Part shown: positions 54,391-64,000 of the stretch, piece after piece
Position numbering within the stretch: position 1 is the first letter of the stretch
Layout: the number at the start of each line of letters is the position of its first letter
DNA from: Mariniflexile litorale
Lineage (GTDB): Bacteria; Bacteroidota; Bacteroidia; Flavobacteriales; Flavobacteriaceae
Direction: 5' to 3'
Length of the DNA: 64,000 nt
Assembly: GCF_031128465.2 (NCBI RefSeq)
Contig: NZ_CP155618.1
Coordinates: forward strand, 3,896,501 to 3,960,500
The notes under the pieces: generated by a model
Database searches by the model: none
Seen by the model: only the letters and a program-made list of their open reading frames with translations
Told to the model about the DNA's origin: nothing
Program-made: the position numbers and the translations under genes

Positions 54391-56819
54391 TTGTTTTTAG
54401 AGTTTAGTCTGTCACGTTCATCTAACTCAATTTCTTTTTGATCATTCTTTGGATTTGAATTTCCAAATTTATAATTAAAGCCTAATGTAAACAATCTATT
54501 TTCCATTCTAGATTTAGACAAAACATCTTGATTTAAGTATTTAGTTGAAGTATTAAAATTTTGGTTGTTAAATATATCTGTATAGCCAATACTTATAGAA
54601 GCTTTGTTTTTCCATAATGTTTTTTTTAGGTTTAAATCCAACCCATGTCGGGTGCTAACGTTTGTGGGCCCGTTTAGCAAAGAGGATATATACAAATAAG
54701 ACACATCGAATGCTAAGCTATTGTCTTTCAAAAACGTGAAATAATTAATGACATTACCATATAGAGACCATTTATTTATTTCTGTTAATTCATTATTACT
54801 TTCTAAAGCATAAAATTGATTCTCATAGTGAAACAAAGAAGATAATACATAAATATTCCATTGATTTGTGAGTTTTGTATAGGTTGTGAAATCTATCCCA
54901 TATGAAATGCTTTTATCAATGTTTGTATTAATATATTTTAATATATTTTCATCATTATCTTGAAATGTAATTTCTAAAGTTGGATTGTTCTCATAACGAT
55001 AGTATAATTCAAATGTATAATTTTTGTTAAAGGTATAACCTAAGGTGAATACATCATCAATCTGCGGCTTTAATTTAGGGTCTCCAGTTATAAACGCATT
55101 ATCATTTAAAAAATACTTAAATGGGTTTAATTCACTATACCTAGGGCGGTAAATACGCTTATTGTAATTAAAGTAAATATCATTATGGTCATTTAATCTA
55201 CTCAATAAATAAAAAGAAGGAAAAAGTTTTAAATAATCTTTATTGTTGGTAGTATGGGTGGATAAAGAATTTCCTTTAATGTTTGTATATTCAAGACGAA
55301 CACCAGACTTTAAACTCCAGTTTTCCCAATCTTTTGAATAACTTGTATAGGTTGCGTAATTGATTTCATCATATAAGAATGTATCTGAATTTTCACTATC
55401 CACAACTTTTTCTTCATTTTCAAAAATATATTGGATTAAAATACTTTCAGAATTTATATTAGAAATTTTAGCTCCAGCCTCAAATTGCACTAAGGAACTA
55501 ATAGGTAATTCATAATCTACTTGACCTGTATATAACTTTATTTTTTGACTCGAAAATGTTTGAAAATTATTATTCCTAAATGAGGTGCTTTCATAAGGTA
55601 AAAAATAACCTGTTTTTACATCTTGAAAACTCGAGAAATCATAATTGGTGTGATGGACACTAACTAATAATTTTTCACCTTCCTTTTTAAATTTATGAAT
55701 ATAATCTAAAGTAAAAGCTAAATTAAATGTTTCATCTACTAATCTATTGATAGTATTAAATGTAGAATCTAAAACATGGTTGGAGTTATAAACTTCCGTT
55801 AAAGAATTAACAAATGTTTTAGTGTTTTCTCTAGGAGATATTAAAATACTTGTAGAATAGCCTAAACTATTGTTTTCATTCAATTTATAATTAATACTAG
55901 CATTTATATTATGATTAGACGTTTCTCGCGTTCTTTTAAAATCGGTTTCCCAACTGGATGTATTTTGGTTGTTTTCAATAAAGTTTATAAATTCGTTATT
56001 GTGTCTATAATCTTTTCTTGGATTAATACTATAATTAATATAGGTGTTCAATTCTTCTGTTTTGAAAAAATGACTGCTTCCAAATGAGTATTTAGGGTAT
56101 TCGCTACCCTGCTTATAGTTGCCAAAAACATTACCGTTATACCCAGCTGTAATATTTTCACTCGTAATAATATTAATTACCGCACCTCCCTCCGCTTCGT
56201 ACTTTGCTGGTGGATTTGTAATAACTTCAATAGATTTTACATTATTTGCAGATATCCCTTCTAAAAGTTGTTGGATTTCATTGTTTGACAAATGTACTTT
56301 TCTATCATTTATGTAGATGGTTGGTGTAGAATGTTTAACCGTAATTGAGCCGTCTAGAACCAAAACACCTGGTGTATGCTTCAATACATCAAATACATTG
56401 TTATTGGAAAGCGTTGAGTTTTCAACATTAAAAACCAAACGATCTACCATGCGTTTAACGGTGGGGCGTTTCGCAACAACCGTAATACCATCCAAACTCT
56501 CAAACTTTTCTTTAAGAATGATAGCGCCTAGATGCTTGCTTTTATCAAAATAAACAGTGCTTTTACTTTCTTCAAAACCGATATAGCTTATTATAAGAGT
56601 ATAGGTGTTGAATTTTAAATTTTTAAATTGAAAAACACCTTCTTCATTAGTTGTAGTGCCATCTATAAAAATAAGATTATCACCGCTATATAAAACAACA
56701 TTAGAAAAACTTACGGGGAGATTCTTTTCATCTACAACATTACCTGTTAAAACATAATCTTGGGTATAACTTAATAAACAGGATATACATAACGAACAGG
56801 TTAATAATTTTCTAAACAT
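54387..56819 (-). CDS. TonB-receptor-like outer-membrane beta-barrel protein
   Basis: The 810-residue protein has a signal peptide (about 1-19), a CarboxypepD-regulatory-like Ig domain (about 22-105: GNVVDEKNLPVSFSNVVLYS), a plug-type region (about 110-215: VFDVLKHTPGVLVLDGSI, NVKSIEVITNPPAKYEAEGG) and a C-terminal barrel of the OMP_b-brl_3 type. No partner SusD-like gene is next to it, so uptake of glycans is not implied. Peptides, siderophores or other small ligands are possible. Confidence 0.85.
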   Translation of the reverse strand: MFRKLLTCSLCISCLLSYTQDYVLTGNVVDEKNLPVSFSNVVLYSGDNLIFIDGTTTNEEGVFQFKNLKFNTYTLIISYIGFEESKSTVYFDKSKHLGAIILKEKFESLDGITVVAKRPTVKRMVDRLVFNVENSTLSNNNVFDVLKHTPGVLVLDGSITVKHSTPTIYINDRKVHLSNNEIQQLLEGISANNVKSIEVITNPPAKYEAEGGAVINIITSENITAGYNGNVFGNYKQGSEYPKYSFGSSHFFKTEELNTYINYSINPRKDYRHNNEFINFIENNQNTSSWETDFKRTRETSNHNINASINYKLNENNSLGYSTSILISPRENTKTFVNSLTEVYNSNHVLDSTFNTINRLVDETFNLAFTLDYIHKFKKEGEKLLVSVHHTNYDFSSFQDVKTGYFLPYESTSFRNNNFQTFSSQKIKLYTGQVDYELPISSLVQFEAGAKISNINSESILIQYIFENEEKVVDSENSDTFLYDEINYATYTSYSKDWENWSLKSGVRLEYTNIKGNSLSTHTTNNKDYLKLFPSFYLLSRLNDHNDIYFNYNKRIYRPRYSELNPFKYFLNDNAFITGDPKLKPQIDDVFTLGYTFNKNYTFELYYRYENNPTLEITFQDNDENILKYINTNIDKSISYGIDFTTYTKLTNQWNIYVLSSLFHYENQFYALESNNELTEINKWSLYGNVINYFTFLKDNSLAFDVSYLYISSLLNGPTNVSTRHGLDLNLKKTLWKNKASISIGYTDIFNNQNFNTSTKYLNQDVLSKSRMENRLFTLGFNYKFGNSNPKNDQKEIELDERDRLNSKNN

Positions 56820-57022
56820 AAATTTGCATCTGTTTACAAAAATATAAATTTATATTAATTAAAGATCAGGCACATGAGTTTTTAAACTTTTCCGTTCAAA
56901 TTAAATAATTCAGATTAAATACTACTAATAGTCATCTTATAAAATCTAAAATAGTTATTTTTGAAATGTCTCAATACAATAAAAAATTTATGTGTAATTT
57001 GATTTTTGTAAACTAAATAATC

Positions 57023-58222
57023 ATGGCAAAGCAATTGTCTCCTTTTACCAAGCAACAACTTTTACCTCAAGAAGAAACCCTTGAGATATTTAAACGTAAG
57101 GGTGAATTATATATTGGAATTCCAAAAGAAACGGCTTTTCAAGAAAAACGTGTTTGTTTAACACCTGATGCTGTTTTTGCAATTGTTAGCAATGGGCATC
57201 GGGTATTATTAGAATCTGGTGCTGGGGATGGTGCTAATTTTAGTGATAAAGACTACAGTGAAGCGGGTGCTGAAATTACCAACGATACCGCAAAGGTTTT
57301 TGCCTGCCCCATGATACTAAAGGTAGAACCACCCAGTTTAGAACAAATAAAACTTATAAATCCGCAAACCATTTTAATTTCTGCGCTTCAAATTAAAACG
57401 CAAACTAAAAAATATTTTGAAGCACTTGCCTCTAAACGCATTACAGCCTTGGCTTTTGAATTTATTAGAGATTCTGACGGTACCTATCCTGCCGTAAAGT
57501 CTTTAAGCGAAATTGCAGGTACAGCATCGGTACTCATTGCTTCCGAATTATTATCCGACACCAAAGGCGGTAACGGTTTAATGTTTGGGAATATTAGCGG
57601 TGTACCCCCATTAGAAGTGGTTATTTTAGGAGCGGGAACCGTGGGTGAATTCGCAGCAAGAAGTGCTATTGGACTGGGTGCCAATGTTAAAATATTCGAC
57701 AATTCTATTACAAAATTAAGAAGTATTCAAACCCACTTAGGAAGACCGCTTTTTACTTCTACCATGCAACCAAAAAATGTAACTAAAGCTTTAAAACGTT
57801 GCGATGTAGTTATAGGTGCCGTAAGAGGGAACAATAGATCGCCTATTGTAGTTTCAGAAGCGATGGTACAATCTATGAAAAAAGGTGCGATCATCATCGA
57901 TGTTAGTATTGATATGGGCGGGTGTTTTGAAACCAGCGAAGTCACAAACCACAAACAATCAACCTTTATCAAGTATGGTGTGGTTCATTATTGTGTACCC
58001 AACATTCCGGCAAGATATTCACGTACAGCCTCAGTATCAATTAGTAATATTTTTACACCTTACTTATTAAAAATTGCAGAAGACGGCGGTTTAGAAAATT
58101 CCCTTCGATTTGATAGAGGTTTAAAAAATGGATTGTATTTTTACCACGGAATTTTAACTAGTAAATCTGTTGGTGAATGGTTTGATTTAAATTATAGTGA
58201 TATCAATTTAATTATTTTTTAA
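57023..58222 (+). CDS. ald: Alanine dehydrogenase
   Basis: The 399-residue protein has the alanine dehydrogenase / transhydrogenase-alpha fold: IGIPKETAFQEKRVCLTPDAV at the start of the catalytic domain, ILKVEPPSLEQ with the substrate Lys, and an NAD Rossmann segment VVILGAGTVGEFAARSAIGL (about 203-222). IIDVSIDMGGCFETSEVT follows with the catalytic-type Asp. It interconverts alanine and pyruvate plus ammonia. It stands alone on the plus strand. Confidence 0.9.
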   Translation: MAKQLSPFTKQQLLPQEETLEIFKRKGELYIGIPKETAFQEKRVCLTPDAVFAIVSNGHRVLLESGAGDGANFSDKDYSEAGAEITNDTAKVFACPMILKVEPPSLEQIKLINPQTILISALQIKTQTKKYFEALASKRITALAFEFIRDSDGTYPAVKSLSEIAGTASVLIASELLSDTKGGNGLMFGNISGVPPLEVVILGAGTVGEFAARSAIGLGANVKIFDNSITKLRSIQTHLGRPLFTSTMQPKNVTKALKRCDVVIGAVRGNNRSPIVVSEAMVQSMKKGAIIIDVSIDMGGCFETSEVTNHKQSTFIKYGVVHYCVPNIPARYSRTASVSISNIFTPYLLKIAEDGGLENSLRFDRGLKNGLYFYHGILTSKSVGEWFDLNYSDINLIIF

Positions 58223-58256
58223 ATTAACCAACTCAATAAAACGCCTATTATATTAA

Positions 58257-58631
58257 ATGAAATTAATTCAACGTATTGGTTATTACTTAGGAGGTTTCTC
58301 TCTTGGTCTAATACTATTAGCCTTTTTTTTAAATGGAAAAAAAGCATCGTGTAGTTACGGACCCGATGCACGTGTATTAAAAAATATACGGTTAAAAAAA
58401 ATTAAGTATGTAAATAACATTCAATCTCAATTACTCCATAATAACTTAGATTCTGTTGCTATCCAGTATGTACTAAGAAAAGGTGATGTTAATTTTTCTG
58501 AAAGTAATGCGAAACAAAAACCTTGTGGTATTTATAAAGTTGAAGGCGATTATAATGAAAAAGAAATTATATTAACCATTGAAAATTGCGATAGCATTGC
58601 TACCATAACCCATTTTAGAATCGCCGATTAA
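58257..58631 (+). CDS. DUF4258-like membrane-anchored protein
   Basis: The 124-residue protein has one N-terminal membrane helix (about 9-25) and then a soluble domain with RVLKNIRLKKIKY, VLRKGDVNFSESN and CGIYKVEGDYNEKEIILTIENC. This resembles DUF4258. Function unknown. Its stop overlaps the start of the sugar transferase by 1 bp, so the two are coupled. Confidence 0.72.
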   Translation: MKLIQRIGYYLGGFSLGLILLAFFLNGKKASCSYGPDARVLKNIRLKKIKYVNNIQSQLLHNNLDSVAIQYVLRKGDVNFSESNAKQKPCGIYKVEGDYNEKEIILTIENCDSIATITHFRIAD

Positions 58632-59227
58632 TGATTGCCAAACGCTGTTTCGATTTAGTATTTTCAATTATTGGTTTCATTCTACTGGCGCCTTTCCTAT
58701 TACTTATTTCTATACTTATAAAATTAGATTCTAAAGGCCCCATTTTATTTATTCAAGGGCGCGTTGGGAAAAACAATAAAGACTTCCATATTTATAAATT
58801 TAGAACCATGCGTATTCAATCGGAAACGAAAGGATTGCTTACTCTAGGGAACCATGATTCTAGAATTACAAAAATAGGCTACTTTTTACGACGCTATAAA
58901 ATTGACGAATTCCCACAGCTTATAAATATTTTAAAAGGCGACATGAGTTTTGTTGGCCCCAGACCTGAACTTCGCTATTATGTGAATTTTTACACCGAAG
59001 ATGATATGAGAATTTTTGTGGTTCGACCAGGAATTACAGGACTTGCTTCATTAAAATATAGAAATGAGGTAGAGCTTTTGAAAGCTGCTGAAAATCCTGA
59101 AGAGTTTTTTATAAAAACCATCATCCCAGACAAATTAAAGTACAATAAAGAATATATAAGAAGTAGAAGTTTCGTCTTCGATTTAAAGCTCATCTTTATT
59201 ACCATCATCAAAGTTGTAGCAAAATAA
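58631..59227 (+). CDS. Undecaprenyl-phosphate sugar phosphotransferase (bacterial sugar transferase)
   Basis: The 198-residue protein is a small monotopic phosphoglycosyl transferase: hydrophobic reentrant helix (about 9-31), IKLDSKGPILFIQGRVGKNNK, YKFRTMR, the catalytic DEFPQL and GDMSFVGPRPE. It transfers a sugar-1-phosphate to undecaprenyl phosphate at the start of a capsule, O-antigen or glycan unit. No extra N-terminal membrane domain is present. Confidence 0.92.
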   Translation: MIAKRCFDLVFSIIGFILLAPFLLLISILIKLDSKGPILFIQGRVGKNNKDFHIYKFRTMRIQSETKGLLTLGNHDSRITKIGYFLRRYKIDEFPQLINILKGDMSFVGPRPELRYYVNFYTEDDMRIFVVRPGITGLASLKYRNEVELLKAAENPEEFFIKTIIPDKLKYNKEYIRSRSFVFDLKLIFITIIKVVAK

Positions 59228-59325
59228 TACTTCTCGGTATACCATTTGGATTAACACGATATTCTTCCTATTTTGGAAAGGTATTTAACCTCATAAAAAA
59301 CACTTAACCAAACGCGCGTTATTAA

Positions 59326-60387
59326 ATGAACCAAGCAACCTACAACCATATAAAAGAATTGATTGAAAAGTCTGGGGTTATTCATTTAAATACAGAACAA
59401 GCGTGTCAAAACTTCAATTTTTCTAATGAAACCATATTAATTACAGGAGCAGCAGGTTCTATTGGTAGTGAACTTGCCAAACATATTTTAGCTTGTGATT
59501 ATAAAAAACTGATTCTTATTGATATTGCTGAATCCCCTCTTTATAACTTAATTAAAACGTTTGAAAATGAAGCGTTAAATAAAATAGACTATTTGCTTAT
59601 AAATATTAATGACGTTTGTTCTGTAACTCATCTTTTTGAAAATTATAAGCCTACAGTAATTTTTCATGCCGCAGCGTATAAGCATGTGCCTTTAATGGAA
59701 GCCCATCCCTACGAAGCTGTTAAAACAAATATTTTAGCCACCAAATTATTGGCAGATTTAGCTATAAAATATGAAGTTAATAAATTCATTTTAATATCTA
59801 CCGACAAAGCTGTAAACCCAATTAGCGTTATGGGACTTACTAAATACATTGCAGAAAATTACATTATTCAGTTAGCTCAAAAAAGCAACACGCAATTTGT
59901 AATAACCCGCTTTGGAAATATTATAGGATCCAACGGCTCTGTTTTACCTCTTTTTAAAAAGCAAATAGATTCGGGATTGCCTTTAACAATTACCAGTAAA
60001 ACCATAGCACGCTATTTTATAGATAAACATAAAGCCTGTCATTTAATTTTAAAAATTGCTGCTTTTAACAAACCAGACGCACATATTTTTACTTTTAATA
60101 TGGGTGAACCTATTAAATTGATAGATTTAGCACAATGCTTTATAGAAACTTATGCAAAAAATAACACGGTAGAAATTAAAATTACAGGATTACGCCCTGG
60201 AGAAAAACATGATGAAGACATTATTTGGCAAAACGAAGTATTAGTGGCAACTACAGATAAAGATATTTTACTTGTTAAACGAAAGAATAAAAAGCCCATT
60301 AAAAGTATAAATTTAAATGATCTTCTAAACATCACTCCTTACCTATCTCCTCAAGAAATTAAAAATATGCTATTAAACTATATTTAG
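59326..60387 (+). CDS. UDP-N-acetylglucosamine 4,6-dehydratase-like (soluble CapD/FlaA1 type)
   Basis: The 353-residue extended SDR has GAAGSIGSELAKHIL (about 38-52), HAAAYKHVPLMEAHPYEAVKTN, and the altered STDKAVNPISVMGLTK active-site segment with Met in place of Tyr, as in the inverting dehydratases. GLRPGEKHDEDI is the usual substrate region. It lacks the N-terminal membrane domain of full CapD/PglF. It probably makes a 4-keto-6-deoxy sugar for the neighbouring glycan locus. Confidence 0.87.
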   Translation: MNQATYNHIKELIEKSGVIHLNTEQACQNFNFSNETILITGAAGSIGSELAKHILACDYKKLILIDIAESPLYNLIKTFENEALNKIDYLLININDVCSVTHLFENYKPTVIFHAAAYKHVPLMEAHPYEAVKTNILATKLLADLAIKYEVNKFILISTDKAVNPISVMGLTKYIAENYIIQLAQKSNTQFVITRFGNIIGSNGSVLPLFKKQIDSGLPLTITSKTIARYFIDKHKACHLILKIAAFNKPDAHIFTFNMGEPIKLIDLAQCFIETYAKNNTVEIKITGLRPGEKHDEDIIWQNEVLVATTDKDILLVKRKNKKPIKSINLNDLLNITPYLSPQEIKNMLLNYI

Positions 60388-60390
60388 CTT

Positions 60391-61590
60391 TTATAAAGTT
60401 TTACGTCGGTTTTTCTCTTTTTTTAAGAGCGCCATTTCCCTGCTTGTTTGTCCAGCTACCGATGTGTTTTCTTCTGCACGCCGTATTAAATAAGGCATCA
60501 CGTCTTTTACAGGACCAAAGGGCACATATTTCGCCACGTTATACCCTAGCGCTGCTAAATTAAAACTGATATTGTCGCTCATACCGTATAGTTGTCCAAA
60601 CCACACTCTAGAATCATTATTCTTTATACCTTTTTCGGTCATTAAATCCATAAGCAGGTATGAACTTGCTTCATTATGCGTTCCTGCGAACACCGACATA
60701 CAATCTAAATGATTTATCATATAGTTTAAAGCCGCATTAAAGTTTTTATCTGTATTTACTTTACTCGTACAAATAGGAGACCTATAACCTTTTTCTTTAG
60801 CTCTGTCGTTTTCTTTTTCCATATAGGCACCACGCACCAATTTATAGCCAAGAAAGTACCCCCCTTTTTGGGCCTTTTTGTGCTCGTTCTTTAAAAAAGC
60901 GAACCGGTCATGCCTGTACATTTGTAGGGTATTAAAAACAACAGGTTTATCAGTATTGTATTTTTCCATCATTTGGGTTATTAATGCATCGGCAGCATCT
61001 TGAAACCAACTTTCTTCCGCATCTATTAAAACAGCAACATTGTTTGTTTTAGCCTTTTTACAAACCACATCAAACCGTTCTACAACCTTTTGCCATTCTT
61101 CCGCTTCCTGGTTCGTTAAAGGCTCCCCTTTGCCTATTTTTTCATATAAGTAAAAACGACCAAAACCAGATGGTTTAAAAACAGCTATCGGAATGGCTTT
61201 AATTGCTTTACCGAACTCGATAATTTTAAGAATAACATCTCGGGCATAATCAAACTCCTTTTCACTTTCTTTAGCTTCCACCGAAAAATCTAATACCGAG
61301 CTCACCCCTTTTTCATACATTCTATCAATAACAGGTAAACAATCTTCTTCATTAACACCACCACAAAAATGATCAAATACTGTATAACGAATGAGTCCTT
61401 CAATGGGTAAATGGGCTTTTAAAGCAAAATTTGTAACGGCTGTACCTATTCTAACCAACGGTTCTATAGAAATCATTTTGAACAAAAAGTAGGCGCGTTT
61501 CAGTTCTGAATCACTTTTTAAAGCAAAAGCAATTTCAGTATTATCAAAAATGGGGGTGTTTCTTTGCATTTTATTCAAAATTTGCTGCAA
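60391..61590 (-). CDS. Proline dehydrogenase
   Basis: The 399-residue protein is a stand-alone PRODH barrel: RYTVFDHFCGGVNEEDC, VAVLIDAEESWFQDAADAL, FNTLQMYRHDRF, GYKLVRGAYMEKEN and GTHNEASSYL, with FAD-binding residues of the PutA-like domain. It oxidises proline to pyrroline-5-carboxylate. It is divergent from aroB and only 3 bp from the convergent CapD-like gene. Confidence 0.93.
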   Translation of the reverse strand: MQQILNKMQRNTPIFDNTEIAFALKSDSELKRAYFLFKMISIEPLVRIGTAVTNFALKAHLPIEGLIRYTVFDHFCGGVNEEDCLPVIDRMYEKGVSSVLDFSVEAKESEKEFDYARDVILKIIEFGKAIKAIPIAVFKPSGFGRFYLYEKIGKGEPLTNQEAEEWQKVVERFDVVCKKAKTNNVAVLIDAEESWFQDAADALITQMMEKYNTDKPVVFNTLQMYRHDRFAFLKNEHKKAQKGGYFLGYKLVRGAYMEKENDRAKEKGYRSPICTSKVNTDKNFNAALNYMINHLDCMSVFAGTHNEASSYLLMDLMTEKGIKNNDSRVWFGQLYGMSDNISFNLAALGYNVAKYVPFGPVKDVMPYLIRRAEENTSVAGQTSREMALLKKEKNRRKTL

Positions 61591-61663
61591 ATATAATTAA
61601 CCACAAGTTACCATTTTATATAAAATCTCCTTAATTTCGTGTTTTCAAAAAAAATAACTATTT

Positions 61664-62731
61664 ATGGATTCTATAACAACAAATAAGTGTACTATTCATT
61701 TTAATAATATTTGTTATTCCTCTCTAAATGAACATCTTAAAAAGAGTAATTTTTCTAAAATTTTTATTTTAGTAGATGAAAACACACATCAACATTGCTT
61801 AGCATATTTTTTAAAAAGGATAGAAACAGAGCGTGCTATTGAAATAATTGAAATAGAATCTGGTGAAATAAACAAAACCATTGAAACATGTGTGGGTGTT
61901 TGGAATACCCTTTCTGAATTAAATGCCGACCGAAAAAGTCTGCTTATAAATATTGGTGGAGGTGTTATTACCGATTTAGGCGGTTTTGTTGCCTGTACTT
62001 TTAAACGCGGCATTGCTTACGTGAATGTACCTACTACCCTATTATCTATGGTAGATGCCTCGGTTGGTGGTAAAACAGGTGTCGATTTGGGCCATTTAAA
62101 AAATCAAATAGGTGTGATAAGCAACCCCGATTTAGTTCTTATAGATACTCATTTTTTAAGCACATTACCACAAAACCAAATGCGTTCTGGCTTAGCCGAA
62201 ATGCTAAAGCATGGATTAATTAGTGATGAAAATTATTGGAATAAATTTCAAGATTTGTCAAAACTTTCTTTAGATGATTTAGACGATTTAATTTATGAAT
62301 CGGTAATGATTAAAAAGAATGTAGTTGAAATCGATCCCTTAGAAAACAACCTTCGTAAAACCTTAAATTTTGGCCACACCCTCGGTCATGCTATAGAATC
62401 ACATTTTTTAAGCAACCCTAATAAAACAACGTTACTCCATGGTGAAGCCATTATTATTGGTATGATTTTAGCTGCTTATATTTCTACGGAATTAGCTGGG
62501 TTTCCAAAACAAGTGGCCCATCATATTAAAACCCTGTTTGTGGATTATTACGGTAAAATAAATATTGAGCCATCTGAATATCCAACCATTATTGAATTAC
62601 TTAAATATGATAAAAAAAACAATCATGGTAATATCAACTTTGTGCTACTAGAAACTATTGGAAAACCAAGAATAGATTGTTTGGTTGATGATAAAATCAT
62701 TATAGATGCCTTCGAATTTTATGCCTCATAA
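61664..62731 (+). CDS. aroB: 3-dehydroquinate synthase
   Basis: The 355-residue NAD-dependent zinc enzyme has NIGGGVITDLGGFVACTFKRGI, VPTTLLSMVDASVGGKTGVD, LAEMLKHGLI, the metal ligands in NFGHTLGHAIES and LHGEAIIIGM. Motifs match the shikimate enzyme rather than aminoglycoside-type synthases. It lies inside an otherwise glycan-related strand, divergent from proline dehydrogenase, an arrangement seen in other flavobacteria. Confidence 0.94.
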   Translation: MDSITTNKCTIHFNNICYSSLNEHLKKSNFSKIFILVDENTHQHCLAYFLKRIETERAIEIIEIESGEINKTIETCVGVWNTLSELNADRKSLLINIGGGVITDLGGFVACTFKRGIAYVNVPTTLLSMVDASVGGKTGVDLGHLKNQIGVISNPDLVLIDTHFLSTLPQNQMRSGLAEMLKHGLISDENYWNKFQDLSKLSLDDLDDLIYESVMIKKNVVEIDPLENNLRKTLNFGHTLGHAIESHFLSNPNKTTLLHGEAIIIGMILAAYISTELAGFPKQVAHHIKTLFVDYYGKINIEPSEYPTIIELLKYDKKNNHGNINFVLLETIGKPRIDCLVDDKIIIDAFEFYAS

Positions 62732-62778
62732 GCATAAACTCATTTTAACACTAACTTTTTAATTGGTTCAATTTTGTA

Positions 62779-63525
62779 ATGCTACATTTTTTTTCTAAAA
62801 AATACTTTTTACAGGATTTACTTGAAGGCTTTGTAGATATTCATAATCACATACTTCCAGGGATAGACGACGGTGCAAAAAGCGTTGAAGAATCTATTGA
62901 TTTAATTAAAAGACTTAAAGAATTAGGGGTTAGGCAATTTATCCCTACCCCACATATTATGCAGGATTTTTATCCGAATACCGACGAAACTATTGGGAAT
63001 GCCTATGAATTATTATTAGAAAGTTTAAATACAAACGTATTAAGTACTATTTCAATAAATCCAGCTGCTGAATACATGCTGGACACCACATTTGAAAAAT
63101 TATTGGAAGAAGGGAATCTTTTTACCTTAAAAGGAAGCTATGTACTTATTGAAATGTCTTATTTTCAGCCTCCTATTAATTTAGAATTTCTTATTTTTAA
63201 AATTAAAACCAAAGGTTATTTACCTGTTTTAGCGCATCCAGAACGTTATACATTTTACCACAACAACCTTCAATATTACGACAAGTTAAAACAATTAGGA
63301 TGCTTTTTTCAGCTTAACTTATTGTCATTAAGTGACTATTATGGTACTAGTGTGGAAAAAATAGCGAACTATTTAATTGAAAGGAATCTTATTGATTTTG
63401 TTGGTACGGATACGCACCATACCACCCACATCGAAACACTCTCAAACTTAGTTTTAAATAAAAAAACTTCAAAGAAAGTAGCGTATTTAATTAATAATAC
63501 AAATACGACATTTTCAGTTATTTAA
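62779..63525 (+). CDS. CpsB/CapC-type PHP tyrosine-protein phosphatase
   Basis: The 248-residue metal-dependent PHP protein has VDIHNHILPGIDDGAKSVEESI, PTPHIM, IEMSYFQPP, LAHPERYTFY and FVGTDTHH, the metal-ligand set of CpsB/YwqE phosphatases. It dephosphorylates the Wzc-type tyrosine kinase of capsule synthesis. That kinase gene lies convergently next to it, with 8 bp of 3' overlap. Confidence 0.92.
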   Translation: MLHFFSKKYFLQDLLEGFVDIHNHILPGIDDGAKSVEESIDLIKRLKELGVRQFIPTPHIMQDFYPNTDETIGNAYELLLESLNTNVLSTISINPAAEYMLDTTFEKLLEEGNLFTLKGSYVLIEMSYFQPPINLEFLIFKIKTKGYLPVLAHPERYTFYHNNLQYYDKLKQLGCFFQLNLLSLSDYYGTSVEKIANYLIERNLIDFVGTDTHHTTHIETLSNLVLNKKTSKKVAYLINNTNTTFSVI

Positions 63526-64000
63526 AAATTTTCTTTAAAAAACTGTTCTTTTCTGGAGCTCCATAATACCCATATTTAGCACCATAGCCAAAGTTTGCTT
63601 GACTCACGTCGTTTACAACCAACATCATACCATTTAATTTTTTGGAAGCATGAAGTTCTTTTGCAAAGTTTAGAACTTGCTTTTCGGTATAACCTGCTCG
63701 AGTTAAATATATAGTATGTCCTGCGTATTGGCTAATTAATAAGGTGTCCGTTACTAACATAGCAGGTGCCGTATCTACAATAACGATGTCGTATTGGTTA
63801 GAGGCATAATCAAATAACTCTTTAATTCTACCACTCATTAATAACTCTGCAGGGTTAGGTGGTACTTTTCCTGAAAGTAAAATATCTATTTTTATATCAT
63901 TAATAGTATAGGTATTAATTGTTTCCCCTACTAAAATAGATTTATCAACTAAATATTCGGTCAATCCAACTCCTGAATTATTAGGCTTAATTTGATTTTT
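63518..64000 (-). CDS. Wzc-like exopolysaccharide tyrosine kinase, C-terminal part (runs off the window)
   Basis: The frame is open to the end of the window, so only the last 160 codons are seen and the start lies beyond 64000. It reads NNSGVGLTEYLVDKS, IDILLSGKVPPNPAELLMSGRIKELF, the Walker-B-like DIVIVDTAPAMLVTDTL and a Tyr-containing tail (YGYYGAPEKN) of the kind that is autophosphorylated. It would regulate capsule or exopolysaccharide export and be the substrate of the adjacent PHP phosphatase. Confidence 0.9.
   Translation of the reverse strand, partial: KNQIKPNNSGVGLTEYLVDKSILVGETINTYTINDIKIDILLSGKVPPNPAELLMSGRIKELFDYASNQYDIVIVDTAPAMLVTDTLLISQYAGHTIYLTRAGYTEKQVLNFAKELHASKKLNGMMLVVNDVSQANFGYGAKYGYYGAPEKNSFLKKIFK

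Noticed and set aside
1-64000. tRNA or rRNA genes
   Set aside because: I looked in the gene-free gaps and saw no cloverleaf with a TTCRA-type loop and no rRNA-like sequence; short RNAs without strong landmarks could be missed.

Overview
This window comes from an AT-rich chromosome of a member of Bacteroidota, almost certainly a Flavobacteriaceae species. The evidence is: type IX secretion (T9SS) C-terminal sorting domains, the T9SS regulator PorX, the fused LpxC-FabZ enzyme, the fused HisB and HisI-HisE enzymes, few Shine-Dalgarno sequences, and promoters of the TTTG / TAnnTTTG type. No rRNA, tRNA or CRISPR array was recognised. All calls come from reading the sequence; no database search was possible.

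Positions 1-12950 are accessory. A short set of secreted or envelope genes (DUF2147-like protein, beta-barrel, HtrA-like protease, 52-aa protein) is followed by three modules separated by copies (A, B, C, D) of one intergenic repeat. Module 1 is a tyrosinase / HEAT-repeat / HEAT-Sco-membrane operon. Module 2 is a lipoprotein gene split by an insertion sequence, plus an astacin metalloprotease. Module 3 is a C5 DNA methyltransferase lacking its C-terminal motifs. The insertion sequence (ISL3 / ISAon1-like, 7704-9642) has inverted repeats, an 8-bp target duplication and an internal 526-bp tandem duplication. Removing it in silico restores a complete lipoprotein signal peptide.

Positions 12955-30330 hold OmpA, VTT, DUF3817 and MscS membrane proteins, an orphan T9SS tail, the leuCDAB operon (minus strand), a thioesterase, a DUF72 protein, a 1171-residue T9SS-exported propeller protein, a Gre-factor-like gene, DUF2461 and DUF1328 genes. 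Two inverted copies of a 120-133 bp palindromic element flank the leu block.

Positions 30335-39210 hold truA and a complete his operon (hisG-D-C-B-H-A-F-IE, minus strand). A classical attenuator precedes it: an 18-residue leader peptide with four consecutive His codons, a candidate antiterminator and an intrinsic terminator. A frameshifted four-helix-bundle (S23) gene sits inside the operon.

Positions 39300-50050 hold prohibitin, an inserted SDR gene that carries a duplicated 3' end of its neighbour, a vWA-like membrane protein, fabG, sucD and the lipid A / EF-P cluster (lpxD, lpxC-fabZ, lpxA, efp, second lpxD). Positions 50184-58222 hold an HD hydrolase, porX, tsaE, two out-of-frame overlapping small genes, an outer-membrane receptor-like protein and alanine dehydrogenase. 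Positions 58257-64000 are the edge of a capsule/exopolysaccharide locus (sugar transferase, CapD-like dehydratase, CpsB-type PHP phosphatase, Wzc-like kinase) interleaved with proline dehydrogenase and aroB.

The most unusual content is the repeat-bounded module array with its copper-protein operon, the IS-split lipoprotein gene, the His attenuator, and two places where a foreign gene sits beside a duplicated 3' end of the neighbouring gene.
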